Origin: Bradysia coprophila
Taxonomy: Eukaryota > Arthropoda > Insecta > Diptera > Sciaridae
DNA: 64,000 nt
Assembly (NCBI RefSeq): GCF_014529535.1
Contig: NW_023503493.1
Coordinates: 13,362,001 to 13,426,000 of the forward strand
Direction of reading: 5' to 3'
This document shows positions 33,287 to 45,080 of the stretch, one piece after another (the stretch's first letter is position 1; each line of letters begins with the position of its first letter). The position numbers were made by a program, and so were the translations under genes. The notes below the pieces were generated by a model, which had not been told where the DNA came from, did not search any database, and worked only from the letters and a program-made list of their open reading frames with translations.

Positions 33287-36029
33287 TTTGAAACTCACTT
33301 CCGTCTCATATATACATTCTCTGCCAATTTATGCGACATAGACTTTTTGTTAACCAAATTTTGTCTCCAAAATATTCTCGGTAACTATACGTAGGGTATA
33401 GTGATTTTCAAAGATATACACCTTTTCCGTAGCAACAAATTCACAAAAATCGTATGTCACCCGCGTATCTGCATCTGCGTGACCTCCCCAAAGTTTATAC
33501 AGCCTTGGAAGAAACCGGATACAAAGGATCACTTATCTACCAAAATTTAACAATTCACAAAAACATATTCAGTAAGTATAAGCTTATGCGGCCAGATTCT
33601 CTAAAAATCTTCGAGTTTTCTGTACTTACACCATATTCAGTGCCACCAGCCTACCAGGTTTTGAATGAAATCTTCTTCTAATAAATTCTCCAGGCATCGA
33701 TGCACGAAATTCTCTTACTCTTCAACCACAAGACCGGGTGTGCAAATTATGTTTTCTTCCTGGTACTCAAAGTTCCTGATGTTTTTCGGTATCTATCTAA
33801 TTAGATACATTTCCCTGCGCACAATGATTTCCGCTGCCTAGATGACTGAGGAACGTATTTCTGAGCATTACACAGTGCATTGCAAAGTCGAAATTTCAAC
33901 CGGGGAGTTACGTCAGCGTAAAAACAGATTCCCGTTTCCCGTAATACAAATTTTCATCCAAAAAATTTCCCGGTATCTATGGACTTACATGCACAGCAGA
34001 AGAACTAATAATTTCAATTTATTATACTCAGAACAAGGAATTAAAACCTTAAACAAATGGCTTAGGTTAACAATAGTTCAAACTTGATATGGGCTAAAAC
34101 ACATTAACGTCGATACACGATATAGCGATAAACATTAGATGGAACGTATTCGGTAAAATTTAAAATTAAAGTTAAACGCACGTTACTAGCCATTCAAGAA
34201 TAACAAAAATGGTAAAAACGGCAATAATTTTTACACTTCTAGATAAGACATATTAGCCTCCAAGGACATAATGTTTGTATTAAGCTCGAAAAGTCTGACC
34301 CTTGGCCTTGTAAAGTTTGGAGCCGTCACAAAGTTTCGAACTTGATTCGGCCTGGAGAACAAAAAATTATTCAAAAGATCTTCAAGGCTGGTCGTCCAGC
34401 CTGGCCGTTCAAGCCTGAATAAAAAAAGCTCTTCAGATTTTCAGTTCTTGTGGGATAAGTGAGGTTCGTCCATTTACACCTACCATTACACTACGTCTTC
34501 AGAATTGCAACTCGGAAAAAAAGTCAAATTTAATTCACCCGAAATTAACGCAATCACCTTGAGCATTAGATAACCGCACTAAGGTTCCGTAATATTGGTA
34601 ATGCAGTTGTCAACATATTCAACGTATAGTTGACCTACTGGGAAATTAAACCTTGAATGCAACTGCAGGACCAAAATGTGGAAAAGAAAATTAGTGCAGT
34701 GACAACGAATCAAACTAAATTCGATCTATGGCCAAAGTAAAGCCGATTGAGATAATTTTGCTTGTCTGAATGTGACCTGTCCCAAACCTAATTTAGAATC
34801 GTGCATTAGATATTATTGTGAATCTGTTTCATGGGATGGGTCAGAAATCTTACACTTTACGTTTTCAAAAGTTAGCCTGTATGGTCTAACGAAGTGGTTT
34901 AACGCGAATAATTTGTACCGTCCCGTAACCTGAAAAAATTCTGATTTAAGTCCGCTATTATACCAGCAAGTCAGATTGCGACTTAAGTCATAATCTAGTT
35001 ACGAAAGCAAATAACAGACACCACATCTCCTGATTATCAATCCTGAACATTGATCAGTGATCACATTGCCCGGTATCTATCGATTCGTTTAAAACATTGA
35101 CGTAACATTCTTATCACATTCAATGATGAGATGTTGTTTACTAGGATGTCTTAAAATGATTTTAAAGTTAAGTTCAGATTAAATTGTATCGACGCGTATT
35201 GATTTCAACAAAATTCTTATAAAACTCTTGTAGAGGATTCCCATTGTAGATATACGATGACACAGGTTTCAAACAAAAATGCAATTCCTCAAATCTCGTA
35301 TAACAAAATCAGCTCTTCATGATTGATTTCCTTTCCTACATATTTTGCTCATACGTATTACATTCCTCAAATATGTCACAGGAATTTAATAATCGAATAA
35401 TTCGTGCGGATGAAACGATGATGCGTCAATAAAGGAAGATACAATCAGTTTTATTCACCACATACAGCCACACAATGGGTGATATTTATGTTACTTTAAC
35501 CGCAAAGCATTTTAAGGACATTTCTGTCTCGACAAAAAAGAAAACGTTTCGCATAGTGTTTGAGGGATTATATGCCTGCATTAAGCTGTTGTTCATACGA
35601 TTGTAATTTTTCGATACGAATGATGGGACAGAAAAGGACAACTAAAGAAAAAAATTGACTTCAACACGTGCTTTTCTTAATTCTTGTACAATTGCAACCA
35701 GCATAAAATGGAAGATGTTGTCAAGCCGTAGAGAGTCCACGAATTTATGACAATTTCTCAGAAGGATACAAGCATGCAAATTTGTGGATTGTAAATATGG
35801 AATTTGGTTTGGTATTGAGTTGAGTGTAGCGAATTGATCGATTAACATGTCTACGCGCGGCTAAAACAGAGATGTAGCATAAACTTTCGTCGGCTGTCGG
35901 CTCGACTATGTTTCGACTATATGCCGTTTAGTTTCGAACAATTTGAATTTGAGCTACATTTTTCCTTCCGTGGTGACAATGTGAATCTTTTGCTTGTGTT
36001 TTAATCAGAAATTAACATTTAATGTCAAC

Positions 36030-36272
36030 TTAAATCGACAAGATTTCATTTTTTGATGATTCGTCATATTTTAGCATTTCTTCAAACTCTGGTGATTTTT
36101 CTTGTCCTTTCTTCAAACTCTGGGCATTTAACAAATCAGCCAACAATGATGAATTGCCGAGAAACAATGACAATGACACAATAAAGACAAATTTACCATT
36201 CCTTGTGTCTCTTCGCACTTTGCTGATTTTTCTTGGCGTTATTTTTTTTTTTGATTCTTCACGATTCTTCAT
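36030..36272 (-). CDS. Hypothetical 80-residue frame
   Basis: Starts MKNREESKKKITPRKISKVR, has a short hydrophobic stretch (FVFIVSLSLFLG) and a charged C-terminus. An internal GT donor (GGTAAATTTG) and acceptor (AATGCCCAG) could make the middle an intron, but the joined frame is short. I recognise no family. Kept as a low-confidence candidate because of its lysine- and glutamate-rich, protein-like composition. Confidence 0.2.
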   Translation of the reverse strand: MKNREESKKKITPRKISKVRRDTRNGKFVFIVSLSLFLGNSSLLADLLNAQSLKKGQEKSPEFEEMLKYDESSKNEILSI

Positions 36273-36800
36273 GGCAGAGGCGCCGACTTCCTTTTTCGAA
36301 TAGTGTTGCCCAAAAAAGTTTTGTTTTTTTTTGTATTATCTAAAATTGATGTTTTAATCGATATTTTTGTAAAATTTATTTATTGATAACAGTCGTGTCC
36401 TGAACACTTGAACATTGGGCAAGACTCCTTTATGAGACCCATAAGCGTTACAAAAAAAAGAAAAGATAAATTCGAGCGTAGCGAGCGATTTGTTTGTAAA
36501 TTCGAATGAAGATAAGGTTTGTTTACATGCTTCCTCCTGGGGAACGAAAAAAATTTACGCTTCGTTTCAGTAAAACATTTTTTTAAGAAATGTGAAACTA
36601 AAAAGCGTGATTGAAAAATACTGACGAGTTTTATATGGTTTGTAGGTATTAGGCTTTGCCGTGTACGGTCACGAACGCGAAATATGTTCCGCAAAAAAGA
36701 AAAAGAAAACTTTTAATTTTCGTTACTTTCCAATTGATTTACTTTAATTCGCTTGGAATAACTGCTCAATATGAATATGAATGATTTCACTAACGACTGA

Positions 36801-37116
36801 AAAGTCTCAGTTCCAACAATCCTAGGAGATGGAAATTGTCTTTTTGCGTCATTGATTCAAGTCCTCGAGGCCGAAACAAGCGTAAATTTAAAGTCCATGT
36901 TTCATTTGGGAAGCCATAATGCGCAGAGAATCAGTGAAAACAGGAACGAATCACTTGCTCGAAGCAATGACCAACGATGACTTTAACATGAATGATGTAT
37001 TTACGACGGGACAATTTCGGAAGAAGAGGAGTGAAGCTGATTCAGATTCATGCGTCTCATTGTTAATTATTTATACATCCACGATTCATCTAACGCGTTC
37101 ACAAATTCATTTATAA
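36801..37116 (+). pseudogene. OTU-like cysteine protease domain remnant
   Basis: A frame from 36801 to TGA at 36980 reads VPTILGDGNCLFASLIQVLEAE near its start. DGNCLF followed by a hydrophobic helix is the signature of OTU-family cysteine proteases, with the cysteine as catalytic nucleophile. Further on, the adjacent frame reads MRRESVKTGTNHLLEAMTND, which resembles the next OTU helix, so a frameshift separates the two parts at about 36900-36920. No histidine motif was found. OTU domains are often carried by mobile elements, so this is probably a decayed transposon or gene piece. Only about 100 residues remain. Confidence 0.55.
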
Positions 37117-38391
37117 TTTGGTGAATCTCTCAGGAGATCGGATTACAGATAATGTTTTGACGGTGAATCTCTCAGGAGATTTGAAAGCATACATCTTTTG
37201 AATGTGTACTTAGAAACTGAATTAAGTAGTTAAGTACGCCAATTGAGGGTCAGCTCTTTGTGTGATTGTCCTTTACCACTTACCTGGTTGGCCTAGCGTA
37301 ATCTAGGAGGCAAAGTGATTGTAATATATCGATAGTGAAGTCGGAGTCGGAGTTTCATATGGTTTGTTTCAGCGTTCTCCTCATTAAAATTCAGAACTCT
37401 GCGAAATCCCGTAGAATTTTAAGATAGAACCGAAGGTTTTTTTTTAAATTATGTAAAATTCCGAGAATGTAGTACCAACGTTACAATAGTACAGGGACCA
37501 TTTTTGTGTCTAAGATTCATGTGTTGTACCCATTTCGTTATTTATCGTTTCAGTGACTGAGTTATTTGCCTGCGCCCACGGATAATGTGTCGATGCTTGT
37601 ATGCGATTCTATTGTAGCTCTGTCCCAACTGTTTTTATTTTTATTTGACTTAAGCGGTTTGTCATCGTACTTTGACTAGATTTACTGCCTGTAGTTATGA
37701 ACTTACAATCTGAATTTTTCCTTATATTTAATTATTAATTTTGCGTTGATTGACATCCTACTGTAATATGTACTTTAAAAGGCTCACAGGCCTTACTCAT
37801 ATTATGACATAAATAAACTAAACTAAATTTTTTTTTTAAGATTTTCAGCATAACTACGGTTATGATACGGTTTTCGCTATAAAATGATTGATAAAATCTG
37901 CTACTTCATTTGTTTAAACATACGCTGTATAAGTGGATAATACTCAGATCATTTTTGTCATTGTTGTCAACAAGCTGTTTTTGAAAGACTATGAGTTTAT
38001 TGTTAGAAATTCGAGAAGAACTAATGGTGACTACTTCTTGCCACAATTGTCACGTTTATAAAACATACAGCAAATTGCTGTCAGTAATCCTAAATCTTAA
38101 GAGATCGAGTTGAAACTTTGCTGACCTAACGAAAAATTGAGCAGAAATTGTAGCAAAACTTAGCATAGAAATTCAGTGATGAATTGAAATTTGGGCATTC
38201 CAATTTTTCGATAAGGCTGCAAAGATTTACAACAATCACAAAAAAAAAGTCACCAGAAATTGGAATTGATTTTTCTCGATTTTTTTTTGTCAATAAGCAA
38301 AGCGCGTAATTAGTTTTACTACTTTTGTACATAAAGAATATTCTTATGATGATTTTAATAATTATCGGGATACACTCTTACAACTTTGTTA

Positions 38392-38542
38392 CAGCCTGGG
38401 ACAGTCAAAAAAGTGCATTTTTATTCTTTATGTGTTTCATCGATTTCAGCTGTTTTGCCATTGTAATTTGTATTGTTAAAATAGCTGAAATCGATAAACA
38501 CGAAAATCATAAAAATACACTTTTTTGACTGTCCTTTGGCTG
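38392..38542. mobile_element. Hairpin MITE, 151 bp
   Basis: The arm GGACAGTCAAAAAAGTG is mirrored by CACTTTTTTGACTGTCC, and a second stem pairs TTTATCGATTTCAGCT-like sequence (ATCGATTTCAGCT) with AGCTGAAATCGAT. Outer ends are CAGCC and GGCTG. Confidence 0.8.
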
Positions 38543-39536
38543 CATGTGTATGAATACTTTTTGTGGCTTTTTGTTCAAATAAAGTGTGAATGAATCGCTA
38601 ATGGTACGTCACTGAAACCTTTAGTCCAATTGACAAACTCTTTAACTCTAGTTTTTCCAAAACTACCCAACCTACAAGCCAGCTCGTAGGCAACACTGAA
38701 CGAAACTCTGATCAAGTGAAAAAAATATCGGATGACCTTGGTGACCGTAACAACAAACTCTCAAGTCAGCAGTATTAAAGAGTAATTCTTTCGTCTGAAA
38801 CTATGATAATGCAATCAACTAGACTGTGATTGTTTTTGATAAAAATTGCTAGCGTGAGTTGTGATTTATTAGGCAGCGAAAATTTGTAGCAAACAGAAAT
38901 TTCTAATCAAATTTTTGCTATTAAGATGGCTACGATTAGAGTCGAGTGTATAGCAATTAAGAAAGTATCTGGTGTTGATCGTTCCTTTAGTAAGTAAACA
39001 AAATAATGACCGTGGACGGTTACATCTTTCCTAGTGTTAAAGGCGAATGTCAGCTTATTCAGCTTTGAATGCACGGCTTGCAGCGCACACACATGGAAGA
39101 AAAATCTTCGAGTGACAAAAAAAAGCGACAGACAAGAAGTTCTTCTTATTAAAGAAGTAATTACGCTTTCTTACAATACTTCGGCTCAGGCGTTGCTTCT
39201 TTCAAACTCTTGATTTTTCCCATAAATGCATATTCAAAATTTCTTTCTTATTTCTTCTCATGAAATCTCCTTTTCTTAGTAAGGCAGTATAGTTTTTGAT
39301 GGTGCGAGTATGTGATGCCGTTTGTCCTTTAAACTGAACTGAACCAATTTGTCAACAATTTGGTCTAAATCAAAGCAATACCAAGATTAGGTAAAATTTG
39401 TGTTTTTACATATTTTCGCACAACTGAAATCTCATTTTTCTTATAATTCGTTAATGTGATATGCCACCATTTTTCATTGACTTCGTCCAGTCAATTCTTC
39501 GTCCAGTCGCTTCTTTGATGATCAACATCTTCAGAA

Positions 39537-40182
39537 TTGTGGCTCAATAAGTATGCAAAGACATCTTTTCTGAACACTATGAACAAAACGCTTTATGAAT
39601 TGATCTGCGCCTCACCAAAGTGTAAAGGTTTTGCCTTTTACTCGTTGGAAAATAAGACACTTGACATATTGATTGAATAAGTACGCAATACTCATGTCAA
39701 TGTGACTCAAATAAACAATAATCAAAACATCGTCTTCGTCAGGCAGGGCTGAATGGTTGAAATTTTCGTTACTTAACCTGTTACAGACGGCAGCTTATGA
39801 CCAGTATTATTATCTCGGTCTATTACTTCCATGGATCAAAGTATTTTTCATCGGTTGATTTCAAATCTTGTACTTCAATTTTTTTAAACATACATTTTAC
39901 TATTTAAGGACTATATTACACAGAGCTTGTCATTATTTTTGTCGTCGGTATCGATAACAGATGAATAGCCGTATGTGACAGATTAAAGGAGGCAAATAAC
40001 GACGCAATCTGTATATTCCATTTTCGGTATATCACAAAGCGTTTCTTAAACATTTTCTTATCAATACAAGAAAAACTTCTGAGGAAGAGAGAGTGACGAG
40101 TAGTGTTTCTGGGTTTTAACAGATTTTTTGAAAGACGTGTTTCCTTCGCAATTTTTACATAGCTAATGTGTTAGTCACCCCA
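39537..40182 (+). repeat. Dispersed repeat, copy 1 (interrupted)
   Basis: Matches 43377-43806 in the same orientation, sharing AGACATCTTTTCTG, ATTGAATAAGTACGCAATAC, TCAATGTGACTCAAATAAAC and AACTTCTGAGGAAGAGAGAG. Copy 1 carries a SINE-like insertion at 39773-39985 that copy 2 lacks. Type unknown; no coding frame. Confidence 0.85.
39773..39985 (+). mobile_element. SINE-like repeat, family copy 2, nested in a dispersed repeat
   Basis: Full-length match to the minus-strand copy at 25711-25922: TTACAGACGGCAGC..., TTGATTTCAAATCTTGTACT and a 3' end with TATCGATAACAGATGAATAG. Comparison with the empty repeat copy at 43377-43806 fixes both ends. Its tail is short, ending in GATTA. Confidence 0.75.
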
Positions 40183-40242
40183 AGGAAAATGAAAATGAAA
40201 AATGATTAACAAGTTAATATATTCTGTTTCATTTTGTTGCAG

Positions 40243-40301
40243 ATTTGGCCTGAACAAGTGACTGCTGTAAAACTGAACACATAAGTGTGTGCATGACTGA
40301 A
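40243..40301 (+). promoter_or_regulatory. Candidate noncoding 5' exon upstream of Axin
   Basis: The acceptor ATTTTGTTGCAG precedes and the donor GAA/GTAAGTTTTT follows a 59-base segment without an open frame. It would be a fitting 5' UTR exon for a plus-strand gene. Linking it to Axin at 49 kb is inference. Confidence 0.3.
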
Positions 40302-42370
40302 GTAAGTTTTTCTTTCCTTGTGATATGAATATAGAGTCCGGAATGAGGATGTCACGTCTGATAGCAACTCACCAAAAAAAAATTTAATTAAAAAAATCGG
40401 ACAACTTTTTCACAGACTGTACAGTCTGATTTTTGTTAGTAGTGGACCCTTCTATTTTAACTTGCCAACATTATATATAGAGACTATTGTGTGTACATGC
40501 CATTTTGGGTGAATACGCGCAGTCGCCATTTTTGTGAAGCCACCCCAATATCTATATCAACCCCTTTACTTGGGCAAATGTTTCGCATAAATCGTTTTCA
40601 TTACGTTAAAAATCTTACCAAACGCCACTCCAGGTTGTGAACAGACTTTTAAGAGAAAATCTTCCGTAACAATTTTGAATTGCCGTTCTTGTTAGATACT
40701 ACCTGAACGTATAGTATATCCGCGAGCCATAAGCTATCAATCATAATTTCATAACACAAACTAAACATATAAAAATATCCTTTTGTGTGAGTGAATTGCA
40801 TTATAATAATAAATATTTAAAAAAAACATTTTGTTGTTCGCTAAATACAATAATTGAACCGTGAAAATAATATCTTGTGTTCGTGTAGAGTTCATATTTC
40901 AATAGAGAGATACGATGGTTAAAATGGACTCCGAAAATCTGTTGAAAGGTACAATACACAGAATGAGTATTTCGATTATGATTCAATTTTCATTTTATTA
41001 ATTTTTTTTTTAAATAGCAGATGTTTTGTACAAATCAAGCGTAAATTTCATTTATTTAATATTTTATTAAGAACCAAAAATTTAATTATTTGTTCAATTA
41101 AATTCAAGCAGTACAGTACAGTACATTTATTCTAGCCGAAACAATCCAATAATCTCTTCCGTAACGGTAAAGAGCTGAACATAATTGTCGTAGGTTTTAC
41201 AATCTCGTCAATTCTAATAGCTCACACACAAAAACTCAATGGTGACCGACTCACATGTGATCAAATTACCAGCACTGAACAGAAAACGTAACCGGGAAAT
41301 TCGATAAAACAAATAAACTGAGCTCGAAGTCGTTCTACTGGTCACAATACACGTTTTGTTTAAATTTTTACTTACTTTTACTTACTACTCCCCCGGAAAA
41401 TAAGTCATTGCTCCATTGGCATGAGCGTTTAAACCCATTTTCCGAGGGCTTAGTGAGTCAAATAACATCCATAATTGTTTGCTACTTTGTATTGTGCCTG
41501 GTATGACTGCGGACATTGTCTCCGGCACGGGCTGAACCGTAACACTTGGTAAAATAAAAAGGCTTCAATCAAGGACGTAATCTACTGTTTGTGTGTAGTA
41601 GTACCCGATATGTTGATTAAGGTGTAGCGTTTTGACAAAAAAGTATTTTGTTTTTTAAGGCCTGCGGGTAGGTTCGATGCAGAATAGGTCACCTGATCAC
41701 GAGAATTAAAAAAAAAAATTAAGTTCGAAGCTTCTCTGAAAACCGACTGAAACTCAGCTCCTCTGAAAACCGACTGAAAGCCGTAGCGAGATTAGTTATG
41801 CCGACTGTGTCGAAACAGATTTCTTAAGTGTATATGTTAATTACTCATTCTGTGGCTTCAATTTGGCATACTTTAAAATAAAAAAAAAAAAATTCGACTC
41901 ATCGATGAAAAATTGCAAAAAGTGCTCCCGACCATGACTTATATTAGAAATTTTTTGGCTTTAAACCTGTCTAAAATCTGTGACTCGAAAGCAAACTAGT
42001 CGTGTCGTAGCTCATTTTAAAGGCTATTTATTGACTCGACGTAAAGTTTAGCCGGGTTGCAGATTCATTGACCTTCTAGTGTGTAAAAAATAGTACGAGA
42101 AAAACATATTTTTCTAATTTTTCACAGAATTTGTGCAAAAACGGTTCCAAATTGTTCTTAGTGTTGCTGGCGTTGACAATGCAGCAATCCTGGGAATAGA
42201 TGAGCAATGTAATTATCAATTTGAAAAAAAAATTGTCGTTTTGATGATTTTTCGATTTATCATAAAGATACGACAGTGAGAGTTGGCCCAAAATGGAGGA
42301 TTATATCGCTAGAAAAGCCACCTAGCATGTGCATGAGCTAGATGCAAAGTTTATCTATAGAATTAACAAA

Positions 42371-43021
42371 GTTAATGATATGTCTTAGTTATGTGGGTTG
42401 ACCAATTTTTGTTGTGTGAAGACGGTAACGTATATCTAGGACATAAACTGAAGTTAGGTCTGGCCAACCAAACTGCAGAAATAAGACGTAGGATTGGTCT
42501 TGCATGGGCAGCGTTCGGAAAACTCAGACTAATTTTCAAAAGCAATATGAATAATAGTCTGAAACGCAAAGTTTTCGACACTTGTGTCCTTCCAGTGATC
42601 ACTTATGGAGCGGAAACGTTAACTTTAACGAAAGCATCCGAAGATAAATTCAGAGTGACACAAAGAGCCATGGAACGGAGTATGCTTGGAATAACACTCA
42701 GAGACAGAATGACGAATCAATGGATTCGATAACAAACCAGGGTCGTTGATGTCATGGAAAGAATAGGATCTCTGAAATGGAGCTGGGGGGACATATTGCA
42801 AGAAGGACAGACGAACGTTGGACCAAAAAGATCATGAACTGGCGACCATATAAAAGACGAGCTATAGGTAGACCAGAGAGATGGACAAACGGAATAAAGA
42901 ATATTGCAGGTACAAACTGGCAGCAAATGGCAATGGATCGTATGAAATGGAAAGAAGTTGGAGAGGCCTACATCCAGCAGTGGATAGAAACAGGCTGAAA
43001 AAGAAGAAGAAGAAGAAGAAG
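42371..43021 (+). pseudogene. 3' end of an RTE-like LINE, decayed, with AAG tail
   Basis: Conceptual translation gives the C-terminal region of an endonuclease-reverse transcriptase: VYLGHKLKLG, then VLPVITYGAETLTLTK, RAMERSMLGITLRDRMTN, HIARRTDERWTKKIMNW and GRPERWTNGIKNIAGTNWQQ. One in-frame TAA (42730-42732) and one frameshift at the G run 42785-42790 break it. It starts abruptly in the post-RT region, so it is 5' truncated. The stop is followed at once by an AAG repeat (about 42999-43021), the kind of simple tail found on RTE-clade elements. Clade placement rests on motif style. Confidence 0.85.
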
Positions 43022-43376
43022 ACGGTGAAAAAGGGTGTCGGCGGCTAGATTTTCATACAAATTTAGACAATTTTAGTTATTGCCATGCCGGCATAACTTT
43101 GTTATTTCCTGATTATGTGAAGTGTGATTTAGTCAAGAAAAAATGTCAATAAACCAATGCATTTGTACAATCGAACCTTCAAATATTGATATGTTTTGTT
43201 GGTTCTATAGATCAAAATTTGATTAGAATGGTTGTTTCTGAAAGCTAAAAAACGTGCGATTTTGAAATACTTTTCCTTTTAAGAGCTTCTCTTGTAATGT
43301 AGAACATTTTAGTTGATCGCAAAAAGCCGTTAGAAATATAAAGTTGTGATTGTTGAAAAGTTTGGCTTGGTTGTGT

Positions 43377-43806
43377 TTGTGGCTCAATAAGTCTGTAAAG
43401 ACATCTTTTCTGTCAAAAAGTTTTATGAAATGGTTTGCGGCTCGCCCTCAGCGAAAATAAAAAGGTTTTACCTTTTACTCGTTTAAAAATACGACACTTG
43501 ACATATTTATTGAATAAGTACGCAATACACATGTCAATGTGACTCAAATAAACAATAATCAAAACATCGTCAGGCAGGGCTGATATAATGCTTGATATTT
43601 TCGGTACGTAAGGAGGCAAATAATGACACAATCTGTATATTCCATTTTCGGTATATCACAAAGCGTTTCTTCAAAATTTCATTATCAATACAATGAAAAC
43701 TTCTGAGGAAGAGAGAGTCACGAGTAGTGTTTTTGGGTTTTTACAGATTTTTTGAAAGACGTCTTTGCTTCGCAATTTTTACATCGCTAATATCTTAGTC
43801 ATCCCA
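43377..43806 (+). repeat. Dispersed repeat, copy 2 (uninterrupted)
   Basis: Same-orientation partner of 39537-40182, without the SINE-like insertion. The two copies lie 3.8 kb apart, and the RTE-like fragment sits between them. Confidence 0.85.
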
Positions 43807-43841
43807 ATATTTCACATTTTTTGTTTTTTTCACTACAATGG

Positions 43842-45080
43842 TTAAGAGTGATATCGCCAAAACTTGAACCAATTTGAAAACAATGGTTCGGCGATCCAGG
43901 CAAGCTATAGCTCGTTAGCCATAGCCATAAAGTTAGTTGAAGTAAAATGTCGCTCCAGGAAACCCATATTTTTCAGTGTTTTCAACTTGTTTTTGGTCTT
44001 CAAACAGGCTGGAGCGATGGGAATGAAATAAACTAAATCAAAATTACATGTTCAGCTCGAAATCGTCCTGAACCGCGCGATCATTGGTCTTGAAAATGTT
44101 GCTTTCCTCCTTCTTCGTAGAAGGTGGAAAACCTCATTTCTTTTACTTCACAAAATGAACAGAAACTCAATTGCTTGCTACGAATGTAGGTTTATTGTAA
44201 AGCAGAGATGCGCAGCGTTCGTTTACAGTCAATAAATGGTCACTCAAGATGTAATTTGTGCTTCACAAGAGGTCACACAATATGGAAATGTGTGTAAAAT
44301 AACGTTTTTTATATGTAAACGAACGCTGCGCATCTCTGCTTTACAATAAACCTACATTCGTAGCAAGCAATTGAGTTTCTGTTCATTTTGTGAAGTAAAA
44401 GAAATGAGGTTTTCCACCTTCTACGAAGAAGGAGGAAAGCAACATTTTCAAGACCAATGATCGCGCGGTTCAGGACAATTTCGAGCTGAACATGTAATTT
44501 TGATTTAGTTTATTTCATTCCCATCGCTCCAGCCTGTTTGAAGACCAAAAACAAGTTGAAAACACTGAAAAATATGGGTCTCCTGGAGTGACATTTTACT
44601 TCAACTAACTTTATGGCTTGCAACAGAATTTATCTGGGGTTTTTTATACGTGGAATGAAAGAGGGTAAGTCCAGCTACAACACCCTATAGTCAGTTCCGC
44701 GGATAAATTCTGTTGCAAGCCAGTAGCACTGACCAAACATTGACCATATTTTGAGTCATAAGTCTAGAACGGGTGGCGGCCCATACCGATGATTATACTC
44801 TTTATGAAGGTCTGCCAAAGGCCTATATTCCAACAAATTTTCTACTTTTAGAAACATGTCTATCTTGAGCTATCACAAAAAAACTGTTTTCACCACCCCT
44901 TGACATGCTATGACTTTTCAAGAGTTCACTCCGAAAATGGGAAACTAACAGAAAAACTAAAAGATCCCTATTTCTTAGAATTGAAAGACGATTCTAACGA
45001 GCTATAGCTTGCCTGGATCGCCGAACCATTGTATTTATTTTCACCAAAATTGGTTCAAGTTTTGGCGATATCACTCTTAA
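43842..45080. mobile_element. Large palindromic (fold-back) element with an insertion in its right arm
   Basis: Outer arms run from TTAAGAGTGATATCGCCAAA to its mirror TTTGGCGATATCACTCTTAA. The inner arms (about 43929-44232 and 44315-44618) are near-perfect over 300 bp, for example AATGTAGGTTTATTGTAAAG with CTTTACAATAAACCTACATT. The loop is about 80 bp. The right arm is interrupted by about 380 bp (about 44619-44996) absent from the left arm. No coding frame. Confidence 0.9.
44615..44721. mobile_element. Short TIR element inside the palindrome's right arm
   Basis: GGCTTGCAACAGAATTTATC at 44615-44634 is exactly mirrored by GATAAATTCTGTTGCAAGCC at 44702-44721. It lies at the left edge of the 380-bp insertion in the right arm. 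No target duplication was clear. Confidence 0.7.

Larger units (their letters stand above)
32770..36800. other. Intergenic stretch, mostly unremarkable
   Basis: It holds a CA microsatellite at 33262-33286, an unsupported small frame at 36030-36272 (listed) and AT-rich DNA. No recognised gene or large repeat. Confidence 0.45.
37117..42370. other. Repeat-rich intergenic region
   Basis: No host coding exon was seen. Contents are a hairpin element at 38392-38542, a dispersed repeat at 39537-40182 with a SINE-like insertion at 39773-39985, and a possible noncoding exon at 40243-40301. The remainder is AT-rich. Confidence 0.5.

Noticed and set aside
36380..36694. 104-codon minus-strand frame beginning MRNIFRVRDRTRQS
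   Set aside because: Basic, low-complexity translation of AT-rich DNA with no domain, start context or neighbours.
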